Assembly: GCF_900637545.1 (NCBI RefSeq)
Contig: NZ_LR134376.1
Location: forward strand, 2,561,001-2,625,000
Reading direction: 5' to 3'
From: Aeromonas encheleia
GTDB taxonomy: Bacteria; Pseudomonadota; Gammaproteobacteria; Enterobacterales; Aeromonadaceae
Length of the DNA: 64,000 bases
The notes beneath the pieces are model-generated. The model saw nothing but the letters and a program-made list of their open reading frames with translations, ran no database searches and was not told where the DNA came from. The position numbers were made by a program, and so were the translations under genes. Below, one piece after another: positions 58,095-64,000 of the stretch (the first letter of the stretch is position 1; each line of letters begins with the position of its first letter).

Positions 58095-59654
58095 TTACTC
58101 CCCCTCGATGCGATAGATGCGGTTCTTGCCAGCCCGTTTGGCCTGATACATCGCATTGTCGACCATGGCCAGCAGCTCCTCGGGGGTGCGGCCATTGCTG
58201 CTGCCGATGCCGGCACTGAAGGTGACCAGCATCCCCTTCTCCCGCCACTTCAGCTCGCTGACGCGGCAACGCCACTGCTCCATCAGCAGCTCGGCCTCCG
58301 CCAGCGTGCCGTGTTCGAAGAGGGCGACCAGCTCCTCGCCGCCGTAACGGCACAGGGAGGCACTCTCACCCAGCAGCTCCTGACCCAGCTCGACGCTGCG
58401 ACAAAGCGCCGCATCTCCGCCGGTATGGCCATAGACATCGTTGATCTGTTTGAAGTTATCCAGATCGACCAGGGCCAGCACGAAGGGGCTTCCCTCCTCA
58501 TGCAGCTGACGAAGGCGCCCATCCAGGAAGCGTCGATTGTAGATGCCGGTCAGGGCGTCCCTGTGTGCCATGTCAAACGACTCTTGCAGATGATCGGACA
58601 CCTGATTCAGCGCCTGATCCAGCAGCGCCATCTCCGGGAACACCGGCAGGACGCTCGATGAGGGCCCACCCATAGCGCCGGCTCCGAGTTGGCGGATCCG
58701 GTTGACCAGGCTGTCGATGAGCACCAGCAACCGCAGGCGGAAGAAGGCCGACATGGTGATGAAGAGCGCACAAGCGACGACCAGCAGCCCCAGGGCGAGG
58801 CTGCCCCCCAGCACGGCCACCGAGTCTCGCCTTGGCTGGACGGTGATGGCCAGCCAATGTTCACGCTTGGGTAGCGTCCCATAGGCCACATACTCGTTGC
58901 TCTGCTCCGAGTAGAAGGAGCCGGATTGTGAGGTCAGGCGCGCCAGCCAGGGGGCCTGCAATATCTGGCCGTTGTAGGCCGACTGCGAGCTCACCAGGAT
59001 CTGGTTGGTGCGGCGATCGATCACCATGTGGCTCAAGGCGTTGTCCCCGTACAGCATGTCTCTGAGCATCTGCGACCATTCCGCGACGTTCACATCGGTG
59101 CCGATGACACGGGCCCCCTCCTGCTGGCCATCCGTCAGCCGATGGGCGAGGGTCAGGATATAGTCGCCGGTTAAGATGTCCTGATAGGCCGGCGTCCAGT
59201 AAAACGTCCGGGCCGCCAGCGCCCCCTTGAACCAGGCGCGGGAGTTCACATTGACCCTGGCGTTCACCCAGGCCTGATCCGCCTCCTCACTGCCGGAGAA
59301 GAAACGTCCGGTCGAGTCGGCATAGAAGATCAGCGTGATCAGGGAGTCGAGGGCGGCCTTGTTACCCCAGAGTTCGCGGTATTCCTGCCGGGCCCGGGTC
59401 GACGAGATCACCGGGTTCAGTTTGTCCGCGGTAACCTCGACGGCCATCAGCTGCTCGATGTGATCGAGCATTCTCGCCTCGGCGACCACGGCCATGCTGT
59501 TGAGGCTGACCAGCTTCTGCTCAACGACCACCCCATGGTTGTAGACCGAGAGGGCAAACATGCCGCCGATCCCGAGCAGCATCGGCAAGGCCAACAGCCA
59601 GAGATAGCCCGTAATAAAGGCAAAATTTTTCTTCGTGCGTTTGAAAATCAACAT
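58095..59654 (-). CDS. Membrane diguanylate cyclase with extracytoplasmic sensor domain
   Basis: Makes the second messenger c-di-GMP. It has about 519 residues. Helix 1 (about 12-34, ITGYLWLLALPMLLGIGGMFAL) and helix 2 (about 283-305, VLGGSLALGLLVVACALFITM) flank a periplasmic part of about 245 residues that looks like a dCache sensor (DYILTLAHRLTDGQ, YVAYGTLPKREHWLAITVQP). The GGDEF domain starts near 355 (DALTGIYNRRFLD) and has the active motif GGEEL (CRYGGEELVALF). No RxxD inhibition site is evident in the usual place before GGEEL. Upstream in-frame starts at 59672 (ATG) and 59687 (TTG) exist. The ATG at 59654 was chosen because AGGA stands 8 bases before it. Confidence 0.9.
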   Translation of the reverse strand: MLIFKRTKKNFAFITGYLWLLALPMLLGIGGMFALSVYNHGVVVEQKLVSLNSMAVVAEARMLDHIEQLMAVEVTADKLNPVISSTRARQEYRELWGNKAALDSLITLIFYADSTGRFFSGSEEADQAWVNARVNVNSRAWFKGALAARTFYWTPAYQDILTGDYILTLAHRLTDGQQEGARVIGTDVNVAEWSQMLRDMLYGDNALSHMVIDRRTNQILVSSQSAYNGQILQAPWLARLTSQSGSFYSEQSNEYVAYGTLPKREHWLAITVQPRRDSVAVLGGSLALGLLVVACALFITMSAFFRLRLLVLIDSLVNRIRQLGAGAMGGPSSSVLPVFPEMALLDQALNQVSDHLQESFDMAHRDALTGIYNRRFLDGRLRQLHEEGSPFVLALVDLDNFKQINDVYGHTGGDAALCRSVELGQELLGESASLCRYGGEELVALFEHGTLAEAELLMEQWRCRVSELKWREKGMLVTFSAGIGSSNGRTPEELLAMVDNAMYQAKRAGKNRIYRIEGE

Positions 59655-59851
59655 ATCTGGGGTCCTGCTCATCACCTCGTGGTGCAACCTGCATGCGGCA
59701 TGGCTCCATCGGAGGGCGCACAGTATGCCGCCATCACTTTAGGGGTAGTGAATCATTTTCCCGACCTCATTCAACTGTGATTCAGGCAACTTTTTCATCA
59801 AAATGGGGTTTCGTTAAGTGGAACAGAGAGATAGGAGATATTTTCTGGACA

Positions 59852-59882
59852 AAAAAAAACCAGTGGGCAAGCCCGCCGGTTT
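59852..59882 (-). terminator. Terminator of the methyltransferase gene
   Basis: On the minus strand ACCGGCGGGC and GCCCACTGGT form an imperfect stem followed by eight T. The remaining sequence 59690-60016 shows no gene I can support. Confidence 0.6.
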
Positions 59883-60016
59883 CGCCCGCCGCGAGGAGGG
59901 ATCCTGGAACAAGGGGACAAACGGGGCACTTCGTCGGCAGACAGCACCATCGGCATGGGGCTTTCGTGAACATCACCCTGCCCGTGTCTCCCCCTGGTGT
60001 CCCCCATCGCCCGGGG

Positions 60017-60766
60017 CTAGACCCGGCCGCTGTAGACCAGGGTGCAATAGTTGAAGGCTATCTGGCCATCGACGGCGCAGCGGGCAAACTCGCGGCGGAT
60101 CAGCGCCGTCAGCCCCTCATAGGCCGGCGTGCCCATGGAGGGTGCATAGGAGGAGGAGTTGAGCCGCCCCAGTACCCCATCGAGGTCGAACAGCTGGCGG
60201 TTTTCGAAGCGATCGAGCCGATAGTCCCCCTCGAAGAAGGCGCGAAAATCGGCCTCGCCGAGATTGCGATGGTTCACCTCCTCATAATCCCCGGAATAGG
60301 TGCGCAGCCCCGCCTCATAGGCCTCGAGGAAGGGGGTATTGGTCAGCCTGTCGTTCCAGATCAGCGCTACCCGGCCACCGGGCCTGAGCAGCCGACGGCA
60401 TTCGGCCTTGAAGGCGGCGCGGTCGAACCAGTGAAAGGCCTGGGCGACGGTGACGAGATCCACGGCGCCCGCAGGCAAGCCGGTCGCCTCCGCACTGCCA
60501 CTGTGCCAGCTGAGGTTGCCGGCCCCCGCCAACAGCCGCTCGGCGGCGCTGCGCATCTCGGCATTGGGCTCCACCGCCCACAGCTGACTCACCCTGGGCG
60601 CCAGCAGCGCCGTCAGTATGCCGGTGCCCGCCCCTATGTCGGCGACCACAGCCGAGGGCCCCATGCCGAGCTCCTGCGCCAGAAAATCCAGCATGGCCGC
60701 CGGGTAGCCGGGGCGATACTTCACATAGGCCTCGACCCGGGCCGAGAATCGCTGGGTACTGTCCAT
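60017..60766 (-). CDS. Class I SAM-dependent methyltransferase
   Basis: A 249-residue protein with the Rossmann-like SAM motif VVADIGAGTGILTALLA (about 40-56), an acidic post-I residue (AVEPNAEM) and motif LVTVAQAFHWFD plus the LLRPGGRVALIWND segment, which place it in the UbiE/Methyltransf_11 type. The substrate is unknown. It is not UbiE, BioC or Cfa by overall pattern. ATG at 60766 follows GAGTGAGCA. Confidence 0.85.
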   Translation of the reverse strand: MDSTQRFSARVEAYVKYRPGYPAAMLDFLAQELGMGPSAVVADIGAGTGILTALLAPRVSQLWAVEPNAEMRSAAERLLAGAGNLSWHSGSAEATGLPAGAVDLVTVAQAFHWFDRAAFKAECRRLLRPGGRVALIWNDRLTNTPFLEAYEAGLRTYSGDYEEVNHRNLGEADFRAFFEGDYRLDRFENRQLFDLDGVLGRLNSSSYAPSMGTPAYEGLTALIRREFARCAVDGQIAFNYCTLVYSGRV

Positions 60767-60937
60767 TGCTCACTCCTCTCTGGTTATCTCTGTGCCAACC
60801 CTGCGCCACGCCGCCCACTGGCAATGATTCAGGCATGGGCGCGCGTCGCCCTCCCCTGGTGGCCAGATTCACTATGCCACTACACTCAACACAGCACGAG
60901 CACATCAGGTCGGCTATCCAGCACCGCAGGAGTCCCC

Positions 60938-61144
60938 ATGCCGAGATCCCGCTATCTACTCCCCCTCATCGCGGCCCTGCTGAGCGGATGCGGCGCCGAG
61001 GTGGTTGGCACGGCCGTGATCAACGGGAAACTGCAGGCAGAGCAGGCGGAACAAGCCAAGGTGCAGGCGGAGCAGCTCAAACTGCAGCTCGATGAGGCCA
61101 TGAGAGCCACCCAGGCTGCCGCTTCCGCGGCCAACGCCCAGTAA
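60938..61144 (+). CDS. Small lipoprotein with an Ala/Gln/Glu-rich helix
   Basis: A 68-residue protein. The signal MPRSRYLLPLIAALLSGC gives a lipidated Cys18. The mature part is about 50 residues, mostly one helix of the type QAEQAEQAKVQAEQLKLQLDEAM, with heptad-like spacing typical of short coiled coils. CAGGAG lies 6 bases before the ATG. No family is recognised. The form is like Lpp-type or small murein lipoproteins, but there is no terminal Lys. A divergent methyltransferase gene lies upstream. Confidence 0.75.
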   Translation: MPRSRYLLPLIAALLSGCGAEVVGTAVINGKLQAEQAEQAKVQAEQLKLQLDEAMRATQAAASAANAQ

Positions 61145-61205
61145 ACACACCGCCCCGTACCGGCTCACCCCTTTACCCGACTCGCATCACCACAGGAGGA
61201 TTGCC

Positions 61206-61913
61206 ATGAGAAGAGTCATCGTCTCTGCCTTTGTGTCCCTCGACGGCATCATGCAAGCCCCCGGCGGGCCAGAAGAGGACCCCACCGGCGGCTTTGCCCT
61301 TGGCGGCTGGATGTTCAACTATGCGGACGACAGCATGGACATCTCGGCCGCGGGCTTCGACGGCAAGGATCGCGAGCTGCTGCTCGGGCGCAGAACCTAC
61401 CAGATCTTCGAGGCCTACTGGCCTTATCAGCCCCATGATCACCCCATCGCCAAGACGCTCAACGCCGCGAAGAAACACGTCGCCTCGCGCACCCTGACGC
61501 GGCTCCAGTGGCACAACTCGAGCCTGCTTGAGGGCGATGTCGTCGCGGCCGTCATCGCCCTCAAGGGCCAGCCTGGCCCCGATCTGCAGGTGATTGGCAG
61601 CGGCAACCTGATCCAGACGCTCCAGGCCGCGACCCTGGACCCGTCGCTGGGTATGCCACTGCCGGGTATGCCGCTGATAGACGAGTACCACCTCTGGACC
61701 TTTCCGGTGGTGCTTGGCCGGGGCAAGCGCCTGTTCGGCGAGACGGCCAGGCCATCGGCACTGCGGCTGGTGCGCTCCCGGGTGTCAGACTCCGGCGTGC
61801 TGATGAGCACCTATGTGCCGGACGGCGATATCCAGCCCGGCACCTTCCCCGGCAGCGCACCGAGCGAGCTGGAGTTGGCCAGGCGCCAACGGATGGCCAA
61901 TGATAAATGGTGA
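61206..61913 (+). CDS. Dihydrofolate-reductase-like (RibD C-terminal) protein
   Basis: A 235-residue protein of the RibD-C/DHFR-like reductase family. The N-terminus VIVSAFVSLDGIMQAPGGPEED, LLLGRRTYQIFEAYWP, and the later DLQVIGSGNLIQTL and LIDEYHLWTFPVVLGRGKRLF are typical. These proteins are often found beside VOC/PhnB-type proteins, as here. The substrate is unknown. AGGAGG lies 7 bases before the ATG. Confidence 0.88.
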   Translation: MRRVIVSAFVSLDGIMQAPGGPEEDPTGGFALGGWMFNYADDSMDISAAGFDGKDRELLLGRRTYQIFEAYWPYQPHDHPIAKTLNAAKKHVASRTLTRLQWHNSSLLEGDVVAAVIALKGQPGPDLQVIGSGNLIQTLQAATLDPSLGMPLPGMPLIDEYHLWTFPVVLGRGKRLFGETARPSALRLVRSRVSDSGVLMSTYVPDGDIQPGTFPGSAPSELELARRQRMANDKW

Positions 61914-61974
61914 CGAAAAAGGACCCGCCTCCCTTGTGGCGGCGCAGGACGGCCTATCAGGATGGAGAAATGAC

Positions 61975-62460
61975 ATGAATACCCCCGCAAAGAACACCAT
62001 TTGCCTCTGGTATGACGGCGACGCAGAGGAGGCGGCGCAGTTCTACGCCAGCACCTTTCCCGACTCCTCCTTCGGTGCCGTCTACCATGCGCCTTGCGAC
62101 TTTCCGTCTGGCAAGCAAGGGGATGTGCTGACGGTCGAGTTCAGGGTGATGGGGATCCCCTGCCTCGGGCTCAATGGCGGACCCGGGGTCAGGCACAACT
62201 GGGCGTTCTCGTTTCAGGTCGCCACCCAGACCCAAGCCGAAACGGATCACTACTGGCACGCCATCATCGACCACGGCGGCCAGGAGAGCGAGTGCGGCTG
62301 GTGCCAGGACAAGTGGGGCATCTCCTGGCAGATCACCCCGGTCGCGCTGTTGCAGGCGATCACCGATCCCGACCCCGCCGCCGCCAGGCGCGCGTTCGAG
62401 GCGATGATGCAGATGAGAAAGATCGACATCGCGACCATAGAGGCGGCGCGCCGCGGCTGA
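61975..62460 (+). CDS. PhnB-like VOC-superfamily protein
   Basis: A 161-residue protein of the 3-demethylubiquinone-9 methyltransferase-like (PhnB) group of the VOC fold. TICLWYDGDAEEAAQFYASTFPDSSFG, CLGLNGGPG and CGWCQDKWGISWQITP are the group signatures. It is probably not a methyltransferase in spite of the family name. The ATG at 61975 follows GGAGAAATGAC and fits the family start. A terminator follows. Confidence 0.88.
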   Translation: MNTPAKNTICLWYDGDAEEAAQFYASTFPDSSFGAVYHAPCDFPSGKQGDVLTVEFRVMGIPCLGLNGGPGVRHNWAFSFQVATQTQAETDHYWHAIIDHGGQESECGWCQDKWGISWQITPVALLQAITDPDPAAARRAFEAMMQMRKIDIATIEAARRG

Positions 62461-62497
62461 GATTATTATCGCCTCAGGACGCATCTCGTATAAAAAC

Positions 62498-62525
62498 AAA
62501 GCCCTCGCCAACTGGCGGGGCTTTT
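62498..62525 (+). terminator. Terminator after the VOC gene
   Basis: AAGCCCTCGCC pairs with GGCGGGGCTT across AACT, with one T-G pair, followed by TT. Confidence 0.8.
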
Positions 62526-62603
62526 ACTGGGGATAAAACGGCTGGTTCAAGTGGGAAACTGATTGCCTATCAAATGCCATATCAGGCACCGTACCACAAA
62601 CCT

Positions 62604-63042
62604 TTAGTCAGACAACATCACCTCGATAAAGGCCTTGGCCGCCGCGGTCAGGGTTTTATGGAGGCATAGAACAGCGAAAAAACGCGCAGGCGCCCGCGCA
62701 GTTCCGGCATGATTTCCACCAGAGTGCCGCGCGCAATCCGCTCGGCGACGATGAAATCATAAGCCTGACAAATACCCAGCCCGCTCTCTGCCAGCGACAC
62801 GACACCGAGGGGATCATCTGTGACCTCCAGCGCGGCCTCCGGCATCCAATCCACATCCACGCCCCCCTCGCACAATTGCCAGGGGAGCGCGCGGCCGGTG
62901 CTGGGGATCAAAAACAGAATACAGCGATGGGTTTTTAATTCCGCCAACGAAGAAGGCATGCCCATGCGCTCGATATAGTCGGGCGCCGTGAATAGCCCCA
63001 GGGGTACCTCTTCCAGCTTGCGCGCCAGCTCGTTACGGCTTG
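62604..63042 (-). pseudogene. LysR-type regulator remnant (5'-truncated and frameshifted)
   Basis: The minus strand encodes only the second half of a LysR effector-binding domain: NELARKLEEVPLGLFTAPDY, LAELKTHRCILFLIP, EVTDDPLGVVSLAESGLGICQAYDF, then LRVFSLFYASIK. The whole DNA-binding half is missing: homology stops where the Sel1 gene begins at about 63035. A second lesion is a frameshift near 62655. The frame in use stops at 62648, but another frame continues as TLTAAAKAFIEVMLSD to a stop at 62604, the normal kind of LysR end. It is unlikely to be functional. Confidence 0.8.
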
Positions 63043-64000
63043 GATGGATACTGCTCAAAATAGCGACCGGCCAGTGCCTGCGCCGCTGCCAGTGCGGCGG
63101 GGGGCAATTCCTTGGCCACAGCGTCGCGCCACTCAGCCGCCTTGCCACTGCCGTTGGCCGCGGCAACCGAGAACCAGGCATATGCCTGTTTGACATCCTT
63201 CGGCACCCCTTGGCCGCTGGCATACATCATCCCCAGGCTGGTTTGCGCCCCGGCATACCCCTGTTCGGCGGCCTTGCGGTACCAGGCCGCGGCCTGCTTG
63301 AAGTCCTTTGGCACCCCATCGCCGCGGTAATACATCACCCCCAGGCTGGTTTGCGCCCCGGCATACCCCTGCTCGGCGGCCTTGCGGTACCAGGCGACCG
63401 CCTGCTGGTCATCTTTTGGTACCCCCTGCCCGTGTTCATACATCACCCCCAGACTGGTTTGCGCATTGACCTCACCCTGCTCGGCGGCCTTGTGATACCA
63501 GGCGAGCGCCTGCTTGAAGTCCTGTGGTACCCCATCGCCGTGGTAATACATCAGGCCCACATTGTTTTGCGCATCGGCATCCCCCTGCTCGGCGGCCTTA
63601 CGGTACCAGACGAGCGCCTGCTGGTCGTCCTGTGGCACCCCTTCACCCCGTTCATACATCACGCCCAGATTGAACTGCGCTTTGGCATATCCCTGCTCGG
63701 CGGCTTTACGATACCAGGCTAACGCCTGCAGGAAGTCCTGTGGCACCCTTTGGCCGCGGTAATTCATCACCCCCAGGTTGTTCTGCGCCATGGCATACCC
63801 CTGTTCGGCGGCTTTGCTGATCCAGGCGAGCGCCTGCTTGAAGTCCTGTGGCACCCCTTCGCCGTTGTAATACATTACCCCCAGGTTAAATTGCGCATGG
63901 GTATCCCCTTGCTCGGCTGCCTTGCGATACCAGGCAGCGGCCTGCTTGAAGTCCTGTGCTACCCCCTGGCCGCGGTAATACATCAGTCCCAGGTTGTATT
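63033..64000 (-). CDS. Sel1-repeat protein, partial at the window end
   Basis: The frame is open to the right edge, so the start lies outside. At least eight 36-residue Sel1-like repeats are visible, of the pattern MYYRGQGVPQDFKQALAWYRKAAEQGYA followed by AQFNLGV, then a closing segment ending YFEQYPSKP. Sel1 repeats form alpha-solenoids that bind other proteins. In bacteria they occur in secreted, periplasmic and regulatory proteins. The signal region cannot be seen. DNA repeats of 108 bases make the gene prone to copy-number change. The stop (63033) is at the junction with the LysR fragment. Confidence 0.9.
   Translation of the reverse strand, partial: YNLGLMYYRGQGVAQDFKQAAAWYRKAAEQGDTHAQFNLGVMYYNGEGVPQDFKQALAWISKAAEQGYAMAQNNLGVMNYRGQRVPQDFLQALAWYRKAAEQGYAKAQFNLGVMYERGEGVPQDDQQALVWYRKAAEQGDADAQNNVGLMYYHGDGVPQDFKQALAWYHKAAEQGEVNAQTSLGVMYEHGQGVPKDDQQAVAWYRKAAEQGYAGAQTSLGVMYYRGDGVPKDFKQAAAWYRKAAEQGYAGAQTSLGMMYASGQGVPKDVKQAYAWFSVAAANGSGKAAEWRDAVAKELPPAALAAAQALAGRYFEQYPSKP

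Noticed and set aside
59655..59687. Longer N-terminus of the diguanylate cyclase from TTG 59687 or ATG 59672
   Set aside because: The TTG has no good ribosome binding site and the GAGGTG directly abuts the ATG at 59672, so the downstream ATG with AGGA at 8 bases is preferred. It is not excluded.

Overview
The window is chromosomal DNA of a GC-rich gammaproteobacterium, most probably an Aeromonas. This rests on gene content and order: fused nuoCD inside a complete 13-gene nuo operon, iscRSUA-hscBA-fdx beside trmJ and pepB, the ndk-rlmN-pilW-rodZ-ispG-hisS-yfgM-bamB-der-yfgJ block, queA-tgt-yajC-secDF, and the anaerobic ubiquinone genes ubiT/ubiUV. No species can be fixed from the sequence alone. 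Most of the window is housekeeping. The accessory part is the right end, from about 57.6 kb on.

Layout. 0-3.2 kb: end of one TPM-domain gene, a second TPM-domain gene, tRNA-Ser(GGA) with a decayed copy of its 3' flank, then a MotA/MotB-type stator pair. 3.2-18.5 kb: nuoA to nuoN (complex I), one transcription unit with several ATGA overlaps, a Fur-like site upstream and a terminator at the end. 18.5-24.9 kb: an 11-copy heptamer array, purL (minus) with a PurR-like site on its promoter, divergent mltF (plus), then an unannotated-looking 48-residue basic ORF with a very good ribosome binding site. 24.6-34.3 kb (minus): the ndk-to-yfgJ block, mixing nucleotide balance, tRNA/rRNA maturation, isoprenoid synthesis, cell shape, type IV pili and outer-membrane assembly. 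34.6-42.8 kb (minus): two tandem pepB-type aminopeptidases and the ISC iron-sulfur operon, with two abutting IscR sites before iscR. iscX, which sits between fdx and pepB in E. coli, is missing. 42.8-48.4 kb: trmJ, a small membrane protein, ubiT divergent from ubiUV, nlpI and a rhodanese. 48.4-53.9 kb (minus): queA-tgt-yajC-secD-secF. 54.1-57.6 kb: a CBS-pair protein, a 646-base intergenic region that looks like an sRNA gene with a CRP site inside its promoter, then ahpC and ahpF. 57.7-64 kb: a small periplasmic protein, a diguanylate cyclase, a methyltransferase, a small lipoprotein, a RibD-C reductase and a PhnB/VOC protein, a broken LysR gene, and a Sel1-repeat protein that runs off the end.

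Functional links: ISC supplies the many Fe-S clusters of Nuo, IspG, RlmN and UbiUV. UbiTUV makes quinone without oxygen for respiration. SecDF-YajC, YfgM and BamB serve protein export and outer-membrane assembly.

The least ordinary signals are the CRP-linked sRNA candidate (54.68-54.88 kb), the 48-codon basic ORF (24.4 kb), and a recurring pattern in which the 3' end of a gene is duplicated just downstream in decayed form (tRNA-Ser, iscA, ubiV).
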